Made by a program: the position numbers and the translations under genes. Of a stretch of DNA of 64,000 nucleotides, positions 48,970 to 62,754 are shown piece by piece. Positions within the stretch are counted from its first letter, which is position 1. Every line of letters starts with the position of its first letter. The notes under the pieces are model-generated. The model saw nothing but the letters and a program-made list of their open reading frames with translations, was not told the DNA's origin and searched no databases. The stretch lies in NCBI RefSeq assembly GCF_002288925.2, contig NW_022098050.1, positions 2,826,154 through 2,890,153 of the forward strand. The letters are read 5' to 3'. Source of the stretch: Delphinapterus leucas (lineage: Eukaryota > Chordata > Mammalia > Artiodactyla > Monodontidae).

Positions 48970-49470
48970 CAAGAAGACTGTGTATCTTTTATATATTGCT
49001 GCGTAACAAACCACCAGAAACCTTGGTGCCTTAAATTAAAAATAGTCATTTCTTTTGCCCACAGATTTGTAATTTGGACAAGTCTTATCAGGGTCAGCTT
49101 ACCTCTGCTCCATGTGGCATCAGCTGGAGCATCTTGACTGGGGGCTGGAGAATCTGTTGATACTTCCAAGATGGCTTACTCACATGGCTGACAGTTTGGT
49201 ACTGTGTTTCCTCCTGGTTGCTTAGCTGGTTCTTTTCTATGTGGGCCTCTCCTTAGTTTCCTCATAGCATGGCAGCTAGGTCTTAAGAGTAAGTGTCCCA
49301 AGAGAGATGAAGTGGAAGTTTTGTTTCTTAATAACGTTGGCCCAGAAACTGGCCATCGTTTTTGCCATATTCTATTATTCAAGCAGTCAAAAGAGCTCAG
49401 ATTCAAGAAGAGGAGACATAACTCTACTTCTTGATGGGAGGAATAGTAAAGAATTTGGGGAGCCATGTTT
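48970..49470 (+). repeat. Ancient dispersed repeat (copy 2 of 3), family unassigned
   Basis: Contains atattgctgcgtaacaaacc, catggcagctaggtcttaag, agtaagtgtcccaagagaga and cttgatgggaggaatagtaa. Same order as the other two copies. Fairly complete. Confidence 0.6.
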
Positions 49471-50824
49471 TAAAATACCTACAGGTCTTTATAGGCCTAG
49501 ACATCATATGCAGGTATGACCAAGTCAGGAAGAAGAGGGAGGTTTCTTCCTGTATACTTCTTCTTAGTGGGGATGAATACCTTTTCCTTCAGCATAATTC
49601 TACTCAGGTTCCATTGGCCAGACATGGGTCACATGTGCATGCTAAACTGATCCCCAGACACAGGGATAGAAAGTAGAATGCAGAGGCCTGTAAGGTATAG
49701 ATAGGGCCCAGAATGGATAGATCGACTTCATCCAATTAACCCAGTGAATACACCATGCAAATATCATTTTTTCTATTTGTGACACACACAAAAAATAGGA
49801 GACTGGTCTTACACAAATCTTGATTTACTCCAGGGGCTGAACCTGGTATCATCTTTTTTTGAACACATGGGAGGGTTAACATGTAATCACAATTAGAGTT
49901 CTGCCTTCAAGGAAGAGTGGAAAAAGGATACCAATTAAGTGGAAGGCCCATAGTGTCTGCAATACCAAGGTTCAAGAAGTTTAAGGGCCCAACTTAAAGC
50001 TGAGACCCAAACCCAGGTTTTTGGATGCTTGACCCACAGCTAGTTCTTTTAGCCAACACTGCTTTGCACAGGGTTGTAGAATGTTAAGAGGTAGAAGGGA
50101 TCTAAGAGGTCATCATGTCTGACTTTGCACTCTCTGTAGAAATCCCTTCCTTAGTGTCCCTCAAAGTTGGTCCACCGGCCTCTCTCTTCTTGATTATGTT
50201 CAATAGTAGAGCTCTCAGTACTCAAAATGCACTGTTCCATTGACAAAACACTCTTGTTAGAATGTTCTTCCTTGTATAGTAAGTTAAATGAGACTTTTCC
50301 ACCAAAAAATGATATCAGTCCTAGGTGCTGGATACACCACATTCAGAAAAAAATGCCACTAAGAATTGGCCAGATTCCTTTTTTCAGGATTTTCCAAGAG
50401 TGACAAACCAGCCCTACCAGGGTCAACCCCCTGCATCCCCACTCTCAGATTCTATAAGGAAATACCTGGGGGAAGGAGTGAGAGAATAGGGGTTTCTGTA
50501 ATATGCTATTTATGGTAGAGGCCACTCCCTGCCCTCCTAGAAGCCACCTAAAGTGAGATTCCAAGATGGAAGATGCTCACCACATGGGAAGCCAAGCACT
50601 TGACTCCCCGCCTTCTAAGCTGGGAGCCCTCAGGTCCAGCCCACTGCTGGTTCCCTCAGAAATAGCTTGTTGTGGGTACCCTGGAGTTTAGGAGCATTCA
50701 TGATCATAGAGACTGAGGCCTGCTTCTCATTTGTAGGTTTCTGAAGGAGGGAGACTTGAGTGACTAGCCTGGGTGAGGAGAGACTATGGTGCCATGTGCC
50801 TGGAAAGGGGACAAGAAGTCTCCA

Positions 50825-51190
50825 CTGTATCAGCTAGCTATTGTGAGTAACAAACTACCCAAGACTTAGTGGTTTAAACAATAAGCATTTATTGTTGCTC
50901 AATAGTCTACAGGTCAACTGGGCAGTTCTGGTCTGGGTCCGGCTAGGCTGATCTTGACTGAACTTACCTATGAGTTCACACTCAGCCTGTGGATCAGTTG
51001 GGAATAACTGGTCTAGGATGGCTGCACTTGGAATGGCTCTCTTCCAAGTGATTACTTCCTGTGCAGGCTGGCCTGGTGGTGGCAGGGCTCTGAGAGAGTC
51101 AAAGCGTGCAATGCAAAGCCTCTTGTGGTCTAGGCTCAGAACTGGGACACTGTCACTTCTTCCACATTCTATTTCCACAAAGCACAGTTG
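50825..51190 (+). repeat. Ancient dispersed repeat (copy 3 of 3), family unassigned
   Basis: Starts tatcagctagctattgtgag, followed by taacaaactacccaagactt and agtggtttaaacaataagca. It is the left part of the element seen at 48970. Confidence 0.6.
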
Positions 51191-52269
51191 AGAGGAGATT
51201 GGGGGAGAAAATTAAATCCCTTTCGTGATAGTACCCCACCAAGGTGACACTACTAAGTAGAGCATTTTCACTTATATTATATGGAAATTAGCCTCCTTTA
51301 GTCTTCAGCCTGTTGGTTAGACCTGATTTTTCCCTGCTAAAGCACCACTAACACAACTACTTCCCCTTACCACATGGCAGATCTCCAAATATTCACAACT
51401 GTCCTGTCTTCTTTTTCTTTTCCGATCTCCAGACCCTCCAGTCATTTCTCTAATGGCATGCTTGGTAGCCACCAAGGTCGCTGTACTTGAGATACAATCT
51501 GACTTGTCACTTTTTTCTTAACACGTGGCATTCATAATTGCATGTGACATTGCAGACTTATTTTGATGAGCTTATAGCAGTGGGACTATGTTTTATTTTA
51601 TTTTATTTTTGCTTTAATCTGAACTCTGTGATTTTATTTATGTGCCCAAATGTAGCTTTTGGAAGAAGTGAATCACACAGTTGGTTTATATTGATCGATG
51701 GTCCTATAAATTCTCCCAGTTCTTTTTTCATACTGAGAGCAGCTAAATCAAGATTTACCCATCCTGTACCTGCTCAGTATAGTTTTACGTATATAAAGGT
51801 AGGACTTGATATTTTTTCTTGTTATATTTCCTTTTCTTGGATTCAAGCCCAGGATATCAGCCTGTTCAGATAATTTTGAATCATGATTCTCTTGTCTTCC
51901 TAGTTTTATGCCAACTATAAGTTTATGTCTTCACGCAGTAGTTAACAAGAAAGTGAGACTAGGACAGCCCCAAAACCACAGCCCTGCGGACGCCTTGACA
52001 ATTGCCCTTTAGCCTTAAAGGACGTAGTGAAGCGTATGAGAGCAGATTGCACATCCAGTTGCAAATCCATCTCCACTGCACTCATATTAGCGTATGCATT
52101 TTCTCTGACTCATTCACAAGGACATCATGAGAGGGCTTTTTTTGGTTTATTGGGCTTTTTCTGGAGGCCTTGCTGAAAACCACACACAATATCTATAATA
52201 TCTCCTCACTTATTAACTGCAGAGGTTTTCTTTGTACATTAATGAAATGTTAAAGCATGTAGACAGGAA

Positions 52270-52640
52270 TAAAGAATAATATAACAAACACCCATATACC
52301 TACTTGCTTGCTTTATCGAATATTCACATGACATGTTTGCTTCAGAATTATCTTTTTTTTTCTTTAAGAAACAAAACATTACTAGTACAGCTGGGCCACC
52401 CCGTGACCCTTCCTTTTCATGATTTCAGAGTTTATCATTCTCATGCATGATTTATAACTTAACTACGTATGCACTGTCTCTATGAGTAATATATATTGGT
52501 TTCGTAGGTCTTAAACTTGCTCATACTGCAGCTATCGTTATGTAATTTGCATTTTTTGCTCAACATAATCTTTTAAGAACTATACATGCTGACGAACGTA
52601 GTGCTAGTTCATTCTTTTTGTGGCTAAGTATTCTATTGCA
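52270..52640 (-). repeat. Antisense old L1-like fragment
   Basis: The text caaacacccatatacctact, then ctcaacataatcttttaaga and ctaagtattctattg, reads as the reverse of an old L1 3' region. Strongly decayed. Confidence 0.45.
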
Positions 52641-52649
52641 GGCAACAAT

Positions 52650-52812
52650 TTTCTAAAGGGGATTGATAAAAAATATTTTCGATTTTGCAGGCCGTCTATG
52701 GTCTGTGTCACAGTCTTCTTTGTTTTTGGTTTTACAACCCTTTAACAATGTGTAAAACACTGTTAGCTCTTGGGCTGTACAAAAATAGGACTTAGTTTGC
52801 CAACCCCTGTTC
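52650..52812 (-). mobile_element. hAT-type remnant
   Basis: Ends tagtttgccaacccctgttc (52794-52813), the terminus of the same family as 26128 and 32103. The interior is largely lost. Confidence 0.5.
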
Positions 52813-53334
52813 TACCGTGTGACTCTAACACTAGTTCTCCATCCTCCCTTTGATTTATGTGGCTTTTTGCGTCTCAGGTCCTCCTTTTATAAAGCAGGAT
52901 GACTGTCTTGCCTGCCTCCTCAGGAGGGAGGAGGATAAGACAGATGATGGATATGAAAGTGCTTGGAAATGTTTGTTTTTAAAGGCTGTTTTATTCCTTC
53001 CCTCTCTTTTCACTTCCCTTTTCTTCCTTTTTCCTTCCTCCTCCTTCCTTTTTGCTGTCCTACGTAGGCTCTCAATTGAATTTCCATGAAGAAATGTGGG
53101 AGCTCATTGAGAAATCTAGGTGGCGGAGACGCATGGGAAGACACTATCAGGCCATGGGGGATTGGGGAGGCCTGAGCCCAAAGTGTATAATGTTACGTTC
53201 TTGCTGGCAGTTTCTCTGCAGCTCTGGGGCATCCGTGGCTGGGAAATTCAGGACGCACTCTCATTCTAGGCAGCCTATTAGTGGAACACAGCTGTTACTT
53301 TGTTTAAATGTGCTGGACTAAGGTCTGGGCAGAT

Positions 53335-53520
53335 GGCCTGTTCTGCCACCGAATAGCTGTGTGACCAGTCTCACCTCACAGACCTTTTGCCTCTTCATCT
53401 ATCACAACTGCATCTGTCAACACAGGTTTCACAGGATTGTTGTGAAAATTAAACATGATGAGCTAAAAATGTTGGTATGTGGTGCAGACCCATGGTGAAA
53501 TGCTCATTAGAGGTTGATTT
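53335..53520 (+). repeat. MIR SINE remnant
   Basis: Order gccaccgaatagctgtgtga, ttttgcctcttcatctatca, cacaggattgttgtgaaaat fits MIR. Confidence 0.7.
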
Positions 53521-53769
53521 ACTATATTACTTATGGAGGTTAATTACTATAATTTATTGTTTACTTACAGAGGGTCGGTCCCCTTTGAGGGTCCCTGCAC
53601 TAGACAGCAAGTCCACAAGGAGTATGTGCCTACTTTTCTTTTTTTTTGTATAGCACTGGTAACTTTAATGGATTTTAATGAGACTTGTAACCTTACAAAA
53701 GGTGAGTAAGGTGAGCTTGGATTAGGTGTTTCAGCACCTTCTCTGGTCTTGATGCAAAGCAGTGATGAA

Positions 53770-54090
53770 TTAATTTTTCTTTGTAGGAAAGTTTTGCTAA
53801 TAATTTAATTTCTTTAATGGCTAGACGGCTGTTCAGATTTTTAACCTCATCTTGTGTCACTTTCGGTAAGTTTTATTTTTCTACCAATTTCTCCATTTCA
53901 CCTAAGTTACTGAATTTATTGACAACTGTTGTTTAGTAATATTCCCTTATATAATTTAGTGTCTAGGACTGTAATGCTATTCCCTCATTTGCGGAATTCA
54001 TAATTCATTTTGTGTCTTTTGTTTCTTGATTAGTCCATCTAGGAGTTTATCAATTTTGTTGATCTTTTCAAAGAATCAACTTTCGTATGT
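53770..54090 (-). repeat. Antisense old L1 fragment (ORF2 region)
   Basis: The text attaatttttctttgtagga, gattagtccatctaggagtt and tcaaagaatcaactttcgta is reverse L1 ORF2. Confidence 0.6.
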
Positions 54091-54896
54091 CTACTTTTAA
54101 AACTATCCCAAAATGGGAACTTTAATTTGAGAAAAATATGCATAACTAATAGCATCCCTCATACAATACTACAAACACCTTTTTTAATGCCTTAAACACA
54201 TGGTTAATAGTACCTAGCCTGGTGTCAGGCATGTGGACATACTAAAGGCTTTTTTAAAAAGTTGATTCGAGTTCACATTTTCATTTCTCAGATGTGACTT
54301 ACTCAATCCTTCCACATCCTCTGCAGTTAAAGATCGCCTTACCCTTGGTTGGCTAAGGGCTGGAGATTTGCCCATGGACAAGGGGAACACATGGAAAGGG
54401 TCAGACTGGCTCTCACAGCTATATTATGATATGGGTAGTAGTCATTGGTGTTGCTGGCCTTTCATTATTAAGGCTGATTCTGCAGTTTTTTCGCATTTAA
54501 GAGCCTGAGAAAGAAGATTTAGATAGCCAACCTTTATATTTCCAGAGATAAGTAGTTTTTAATGCTTGCTTCAGGTCAGAAGCTATTTCTGGTATTTCTA
54601 ATTGTGCCTCAAGAGACCAAAAAGTAGTTTGGGCTCAGTGGATAGAATGAAATTGAATTTTCTCTAGGGAAGATAATGTTAAACATAAGTTGAAAGCATC
54701 TTATAACAAGGTTATTACAATGGCATATGTTCACTATGTTGAGGAAAAAGTAAGACAATAAAATTCATGACTTTAGACCTTCTGAGAATTGGCTACTTAA
54801 GGACATGCAGTTGTTATCATTTGCTTCTGTAAACATTTTCTGAGTTGTTCTTTTGTATGTGGACCAGGATCCAAATGACAAGGTTAATTAAAGGAA

Positions 54897-54922
54897 GTGT
54901 GTGTGTGTGTGTGTGTGTGTGT
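54897..54922. repeat. (TG)n microsatellite
   Basis: A perfect dinucleotide run of 13 units. Confidence 0.92.
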
Positions 54923-55651
54923 AAAGTGATGAATACCTAGAAAGAATCTGGAAAACTTGCTTATTAGTCTTTGATTTTAAAGTTTTCTTATTCATTTTTA
55001 AGCCTTTTAGAAGTACGTTGGGATTATTCTAGTGAATGCTTAGTAAAAAGGATGATAATACGTTGAGCAGAGAGTTGGTTATCCAATTTCTTCTCTTTCA
55101 AAGTAAGTGACTGGCAGAACAAAAGTGTCAAATGTGCCATGAAATTCAGTTAAACAGTCCAAAGGGAATGGAGATTTCTGGGCATTTGATTTTCTGGTAA
55201 ACATAGGCCATCCAGAAATACATTTCTTTTGTGTGTTTTTCAGCCTTATATTTGTTATCTTTATACCTTTCTTTGGAGAAGAGCCCATAAATATTAGAAA
55301 CATTCTTCAGTGATTGAGGTGCACCATTTGGAACATGTTTGTAGCATATAGTTTGGTAAATGAGGAAGCTATGTAACACTGGCTTGAATACAATGTTTTT
55401 TAAAATTTAATAATAACTCCTTGTTATCAATTAACTTATTCAACAATATCTATTGAAGACCCACTGTGTGCCAGGCACTGTACTTGGTACCAGGCATCAG
55501 TGAATACAACAAAATTTCTGTTTGTATTGAGCTTGTATTCTGTTAGGGATATGAATATTTCTCTTTTACCTAAAAGTAGAGCATTGGTTAATTGGAAATT
55601 TGGTTAAATATGGGCAAATTGAAGTTTGTGGTTATTTTAAATTTTAGTTTC

Positions 55652-56194
55652 TAGATGTGGCACATATATACAATGGAATATTACTCAGCCATAAAAAGAA
55701 ACGAAATTGAGTTATTTGTAGTGAGGTGGATGGACCTAGAGTCTGTCATACAGAGTGAAGTAAGTCAGAAAGAGAAAAACAAATACCCTATGGTAACACA
55801 TATATATGGAATCTAAGAGGAAAAAAAAAAGGTCATGAAGAACCTAGGGGCAAGACGGGAATAAAGACACAGACCTAGTAGAGAGTGGACTTGAGGATAT
55901 GGGGAGGGGGAAGGGTAAGCTGTGACAAAGTGAGAGAGTGGCATGGACATATATACACTACCAAACGTAAGGTAGATAGCTAGTGGGAAGCAGCCGCATA
56001 GCACAGGGAGATCAGCTCGGTTCTTTGTGACCACCTAGAGGGGTGGGATAGGGAGGGTGGGAGGGAGGGAGACGCAAGAGGGAAGAGATATGGGAACATA
56101 TGTATATGTAGAGCTGATTCATTTTGTTATAACACACCATTGTAAAGCAATTATACTCCAGTAAAGATGTTTTAAAAAAGAAATAAAATAAAAT
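55652..56194 (+). mobile_element. Young L1 3' end (last codons and 3' UTR)
   Basis: Starts tagatgtggcacatatatac and ends gtaaagatgttttaaa plus an A-rich tail. TSD aaatttTagtttc (55639-55651) and aaatttCagtttc (56195-56207). Only the ORF2 tail and 3' UTR remain. Confidence 0.9.
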
Positions 56195-56493
56195 AAATTT
56201 CAGTTTCGAAAAATTTTACTTGCATGTGTCCAAAATCATCAAACTGTACACATTAAATATGTACAGTTATTTGTATGTAAATTATAGCTCAATAAAGCAG
56301 TAAAATAATTTACTGTAGTTTGTTTTCTTCTTCCCCTAAGGTTGATTTAGGTGTATTGTGTTGACTGCTCCAGTATGAAAGTTTCTCAGACTTCTGCTCC
56401 TTGTTAGATGTCTGTGATTTGGATCCCACACTGCTCTCATCTACCTATACCCAGATGAATTTATTTGACTATTACAAATCCACGAAAGATGTG

Positions 56494-56518
56494 ATATATA
56501 TATATATATATATATATA
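56494..56518. repeat. (TA)n microsatellite
   Basis: A perfect ta run. Confidence 0.9.
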
Positions 56519-58051
56519 GTTGAATATTAACTGTTTATTTAATTTTTTCTATACCAAAGAGCATTTTCAGCTATACTCAGTATAGTATACATAACTGCTC
56601 TAGCAGTCTAAGCAATGGTCTATATGATTGTGTAATGGTGGATGTCAGTGTGTAAGACAATATGAAGCGTGCAAGACTTGTGGGTGAGTTCATATCCATG
56701 GCTCCGAAACTGAACTCACCCCAAATGCACTGGGGGAAAATGCTTCTGTATACCACCAACACTTTTCATTCAGGCTTGGCTTTTGCCTGGTTATAGGCTC
56801 CGATTTTCTTTTCTGGAATCTGTGGCCACAAGCCAGTGGAAGTTACTTAATGCTATTCAGTGGGGAGACACACACTCCTCCCCACCCTGCATGTAAGTGC
56901 ATTGTCAAGGCTGTGCTTGGGTTCACTGGAGCCTAGCAGTGCTGCTTATGTAGCTTCTCACGTTTACTTCTAGAGCGTATGTTTGAAGAATCTAGCATAG
57001 GACCTTCTGATTCCTCACTCATGTATGTAAAGTAAGTAGGTCCTGGTGGTGCAGCTTAGAATAGGGCGTGTTGAACAGGTACAGTCATACACAGGAGAAC
57101 TGAGGTCTTCTTTGCAAGTTCCAAGCCATTTATTTATCCATTTTTAAAATTATTTATTTCCTACATTTTTTTTAAGTTTTCATGTTGCTTATAGCTATGA
57201 ACACATATAAAACAAGACTATTAAATAAGAACAGAATAAAGCATTTGAAAAGAGGGAAGGGAAGGTAGATTTGGGGAAAAAATTATACTAGAAAAGATTA
57301 GTGGAGGTAAGGATGTGTGTGCAAATGTTTGTGAGTGTCTATGGTTCAAGTGTTGGCGAAGGCAGAAAATACAAGAGATTATTTCAGTTGTGGAGGCTCA
57401 AGTGGCTGTGCCTGATTATCTACAAAGTTCACTGTACATGAGTGACTGTGTTTTGAGAAGGTTTGCTCTGCCTTGCCAGAGGTAAGAATCCGCAGCAGAA
57501 TGCAGAACTGTCGCCTTGGGGTTCTGAGTGGTCCTGCTAACTATTTTGCTGTTAGAAAACCTGATAGAGGGTCCCGCACATGGGTCAGGTACTAACTTCC
57601 TTTGTTTGGCTATGGAGGACAAGGGTGTTCCTTTCTCTAGCTCAACTCAGTGATGCCTCTTCTCTCTGCCTGAGGCAGGATGATAAGAACATTGGGAGGG
57701 CAGATAGGGGAGCCTGCCCCTCTTCTTTCTGATCATCGGTTGTGCCTTGGGAGGTGATTCCCAGAAACCAGCTTAATGCAGTGAGGCTTACCAACTCCTA
57801 GGTACCTAGACAGCATGATTTCAAGAAGTTTTTATATATAGACTACTCATATAATAGAAAATAGATACAAAATTTGGGCTCAGGTGGAGTAAAGAAGAAT
57901 TGGGCAACTCCCCAAAATACTCTAGGCAGGGGGTAGGGGGAAATCCTCCAGACTCCTTGAGGCCCTGGACAGTTTCAAGGGTAGCAGACTCCTGCTCCTT
58001 GCCTCCCATTGATAAAAGAGGTAAAAAGTAGAGCTAAGACCCCTGCTAGGG

Positions 58052-58383
58052 GACAGGAATAAAGACGCAGACGTAGAGAATGGACTTCAGGACACGGGGA
58101 GGGGGAAGGGTAAGCTGGGACGAAGTGAGAGAGTGGCATGGACTTATATCAACTACCAGATGTAAAACAGATAGCTAGTGGGAAGTAGCCGCATAGCACA
58201 GGGAGATCAGCTCGGTGCTTTGTGACCACCTAGAGGGGTGGGATAGGGAGGGTGGGAGGGAGACGCAAGAGGGAGGAGATATGGGGATATATGTATATGT
58301 ATAGCTGATTCACTTTGTTATAAAGCAGAAACTAACGCACCACTGTAAAGCAGTTATACTCCAATAAAGACGTTTTAAAAAAA
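58052..58383 (+). mobile_element. Young L1 3' UTR fragment
   Basis: Runs from the gacaggaataaagacgcaga region to ccaataaagacgttttaaaa plus A tail. TSD aagaccCctgctaggg (58036-58051) and aagaccActgctaggg (58384-58399). Confidence 0.9.
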
Positions 58384-58444
58384 AAGACCACTGCTAGGGA
58401 AATAGGCCTCATTATATTTAATATTTATTTAGCCAGAATTGCCT

Positions 58445-58660
58445 ATTGGTTAAGACCAAGACTCTAGAGCAAGACTGCTTAGGTATGAATTCCAACTCTG
58501 CTAGCTGAGTGATTTCTGGGAAATTATTTAGCATCTTTGTGTTTCTATTTTCTCATCTGCATAATGAGGATAATAACAGTATCTACTTTATAGAATTGTT
58601 AGGATTAAGTGATTAGTACCTGTAACGTGCTTACAATAGTCCCTGGCATGAGAAGACTAC
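58445..58660 (+). repeat. MIR SINE remnant (near full length)
   Basis: ttggttaagaccaagactct, ggtatgaattccaactctgc, attttctcatctgcataatg and gaattgttaggattaagtga give the whole MIR order. Confidence 0.8.
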
Positions 58661-59242
58661 AGTAATTTTTTTGAGCATAAGAGAGATGAGCCAGAAGAGA
58701 TTTTATCATCCAGTTTCCTTAGGTAAGAAATTGAAATATGTCTGGGAGAAAAATAACAAAAATCGTTCGGGCTCTTTAGGGATTGTAAACAGTAATAATC
58801 ACATCACATGTACTGTGATTGACATGCCATAATAATTTGTTCTGACAATTCTGAATACTAAACAAGATATAACTATGTATTGAAAGGAAAGTCCTCAATT
58901 TCTGACTAAACATCTGGTAAACTGGCAGATGTTCAAGAGACATTTTGGTAACAGTAAGGTCTTAGTTGCTAGAAGTTTAAGATGTGTTTTACAGTATTAG
59001 GATGTCATCCTGGTTACATCTGTAGAACCAGTTTTGCTATAGTGATTCAAGTAGGTGTTTATAGTATGTTTTGTCTTCTCCATGGCATTTTGCCAGGGTA
59101 GTGAAGGAAACTATTCCTGAAATAACTTCATTACAATAATGAAAGTATAGTCTTTTGCCTTTAAAAAAATTCAATTTAATACGAATTTATTGAGTTGCCT
59201 AGTAAGTATAGTAGTAATGCACCTATACGTTTTTAGAATTTT

Positions 59243-59559
59243 TTAAAAATTATTTATTTTTGGCTGCGTTGGGTCTTCGTTGCTGTGCATGGGCTTTCTG
59301 TTGTTGTGGTGAGCGGGGGCTACCCTTCGTTGCCGTGCGCGGGCTTCTCACTGTGGTGGCTTCTCTTGTTGCAGAGCACGGGCTGTAGGCGCACAGGCTC
59401 AGTAGTTGTGGCTCGCAGGCTCTAGAGTGCAGGATCAGTAGTTGTGGCGCATGGGCTTAGTTGCTCCGTGGCACGTGGGATCTTCCCGGACCAGGGCTCG
59501 AACCCGTGCCCCTGCATTGGCAGGCGGATTCTTAACCACTGCGCCACCAGGGAAGCCCC
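59243..59559 (-). mobile_element. Long CHR-type SINE (reverse)
   Basis: A tttttggctgcgttgggtct left end and gcgccaccagggaagcccc right end. No clear TSD is seen. Confidence 0.9.
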
Positions 59560-59795
59560 TAAATGTTGTTAAGTAAAGATTTTTATTGGGGTATACAATG
59601 TATATAGAAAATTTTACTCATCATGTGGGTGAAATTTGATGAATTGTCACGAAGTAAACACACCCATGTAGCCCTCTATGCAGGTCAAGAAACAGAAGAG
59701 CACCTGCACTCTAGAAGCCTCCCTTTGCCTCTTCTCAGTCACTTTCCCAACCCTTCTTCCCAAAAGGTAACCACTAAGCAGAAAGCTGACTTCTA

Positions 59796-61364
59796 CCCAG
59801 AAATAAACCCACGCGCCTATGGTCAATTAATCTACGACAAAGGAGGCATGAACGTACAATGGAGAAAAGACAGTCTCCTCAATAAGTGCTGCTGGGAAAA
59901 CTGGACAGCTACATGCAAAACAATGAAATTAGAACATTCTCTAACACCATACACAAAAATAAAGTCAAAATGGATTAAAAACCTAAATGTAAAACCGGAT
60001 ACTGTAAAACTCTTAGAGGAAAACATAGGCAGGACACTCTTTGACATAAATTGCAGCAGTATCTTTTTGGACCCAACTCCTAGAGTAATCAAAATAAAAA
60101 CAAAAATAAACAAATGGGACCTAATGAAACTTAAAAGCTTTTGCACAGCAAAGGAAACCGTAAACAAAACAAAAAGGCAACCCCAAAAATGGGAGAAAAT
60201 ATTTGTAAACGATGCGACCGGCAGGGGATGAACCTCCAAAATAAACAGAGCTCATGCAGTTCAATATCAAAAACAAACAACCCAATCAAAAGATGGGCAG
60301 AAGATCTAAATAGACATTTCTCCAGAAAAAGACATACAGATGGCCAAAAAGCACATGAAAAGAGGCTCAACATCGCTAATTATTAGAGAAATGCAAATTA
60401 AAACTACAATGAAGTATCACCTCATACTGGTCAGAATGGCCATCATCAAAGTCTACAGACAGGGACTTCCCTGGCAGTCCAGTGGTTAAGACTCTGTGCT
60501 TCCACTGCAGGGGGTGCGAGTTCAATCCCCAGTTGGGGAACTAAGATCCCACATGCCATGCGGCGCAGCCAAAAAAAAAAAAGTCTACAAGCAGTAAATG
60601 CTGGAGAGGGTGTGGAGAAAAGGGAATCCTCCTACACAGTTGGTGGGAATGTAAATTGGTACAGCCACTATGGAGAACAGTATGGAGGTTCCTTACAAAA
60701 CTGAAAATAGAGCTGCCATATGATCCAGCGATCCCAATCCTGGGCATACATCCAGAGAAAACTATAATTTGAAAAGATACATGTGCCCCAAGTGTTCATC
60801 ACATCACTGTTTACAGTAGCCAAGACATGGAGACAACCTAAATCTCCGTCGACAGATGAATGGATAAAGAATACGTGGTACATGTATACAATGGAATATT
60901 AGCCGTAAAAAGAATGAAATAATGCCATTTGCAGCAACATGGATGGACCTAGAGATCATCATACTAAGTGAAGGAAGCCAGACAGAGAAAGACAAATACC
61001 ATATGATATCACTTATACGTGGAACCTTTAAAAATTATACAGATGAGCTTATTTACAAAACAGAAACAGACTCACAGACTTAGAAAATATATATATGGTT
61101 ACCAAAGGGGAAAGGTGGGGGGAGGGATAAATTAGGAAGTTGGGGTTAACATATACACGCTACTATGTATAAGATAGATAATCAACAAGGACCTACTGTG
61201 TAGCACAGGGAATTCTACTCAGTACTCTGTAATAACCTACATGGCAAAAGAATGTGAAAAAGAATAGATGTATGTACATGTATAACTGATTCACTTTGCT
61301 GTACACCTGAAACTAGCTCAACATTGCAAATCAACTATTCTCCAATAAAAATTAAATTTAAAAA
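59796..61364 (+). mobile_element. 5'-truncated L1 of an older subfamily, itself carrying a SINE
   Basis: L1 ORF2 C-terminal part and 3' UTR: text for [19 protein letters not shown] and [19 protein letters not shown] is visible up to about 60230, then broken frames. TSD agaaagctgacttcta (59780-59795 and 61365-61380), 16 bp and perfect. It keeps aagatgggcag at about 60290, where the younger copies have lost a G. The SINE at 60463 splits it. Confidence 0.92.
60463..60579 (+). mobile_element. Short CHR-type SINE variant inside L1
   Basis: A short tRNA-derived form (ggacttccctggcagtccag ... gcggcgcagcc plus A tail). TSD aaagtctaca--cag at 60448-60462 and 60580-60594. It interrupts the L1 reading frame. 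Confidence 0.9.
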
Positions 61365-62754
61365 AGAAAGCTGACTTCTAACATCACAGATTAATTTTTC
61401 CTGGTTTTTAAAAAGTTGATATAAATGGAATCAGAGGTCTAGCTTCTTTCATTGAACATTATATTTGTGAGAGTTATCCATGTTGTGACTTGTAGCAGAA
61501 CTTTGTTCTTTAGCATTGCTGTGTAATGTAATATTCCATTGTATGAATATACCACAATGAATTGACACATTCTTCTCTTGATTAATATTTAGGTTTTTTC
61601 CAGATTGGGATTAAAAATAATGCTGCTGAAAATATCCTCGTACATGCCTTTTAGTATACGTATATATATGCAGTTCTGTTACACCTATACTCGGGTAGAA
61701 TTGCTGGTCACAGGAAATGCCTATGTTTAGCTTTAGTAGAAACTGCAAAAGTCATTATACCACTTTACACTCCCACAAGCAGTGTATAATAGTTCCAGTT
61801 GCCCCACGTCCTTGCCAACACTTGCTGTGACTTTCAGTATTACAGTGGGTGTGTGTAGTAGTGTCTCATTTTAGTTTGAATTTGCATTTCCTGATGGCTA
61901 ATGAGCTTGACTTCCTTTTCGTGTTTTTAGTGACCATTTTGGTGTGTGTGTGTGTCAAGTGACCATGCAAGTCTTTTGGCTGATTATAAAAATTGAGTTG
62001 TATTTATCCTTTTGGTCCCTGTTCAGACCTTCCTGTATCTCCATGCTTCCACCTGGGATCATTTTCATTGGGTCTGAAATGCTACCTTTAGTATTTTCTT
62101 TAGAGTAGATCTACTAGTGAAAAATACCCTCATTTTTGTTTTGTCATAAAAAGTCTTTCTTTTACCTTCATCTTTGTGTTTGGAAGACTAGGTTAGTGGT
62201 TTCTTTCCTCCCACTTTGAGGTTACCACCCCTTTGTCTTCTGGCTTCCATTATTTCTGTTGAGATGCCAGCTGTTCTTGTTATTGTTGCTCCTTTGAAAT
62301 TCATCCGATTTTTGGTTGTTCGTTTGTTTCTAACTGCTTTTTAAGGTTTTGACTTTGATGTTCAGCAGTTTTAACATGCTTAGTTGAGGTTTTCTTCGTA
62401 TTTATTCTACTTGGGCTTTAGTTTGATATTTTAGCAGTTTGGGAAAATTCTTAGACTTTATCACTTTAAGTATTGGTTCCGACCCATTCTTCTTCTTCTC
62501 TTCTCTCTCTCTCTCCAACATTTTCACTTTGCCGTAAGTCTCTCATGCTTTTTTGTTTCTCCGTTTTCTTCTGACTTGCCTTCTGCTTAGTACGAATAGT
62601 CTTTATAGCAATTTCTATTCTATTAAACCCGTCTGTTGATTTCTTAATGGCCCTTATTGTATTTTTCAGTTCTGGAATTTTCATTTGAGTTCTCATCTGA
62701 TAACTTCTCTATCTTGTCATAATTTCTTAAACATATTAATTATGAATATTTTTA

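Noticed and set aside
60131..60373. Minus-strand frames opposite L1 copies (also 59832-60239 and 16233-16538)
   Set aside because: They are antisense shadows of L1 ORF2 and 3' UTR sequence, repeated wherever L1 occurs.
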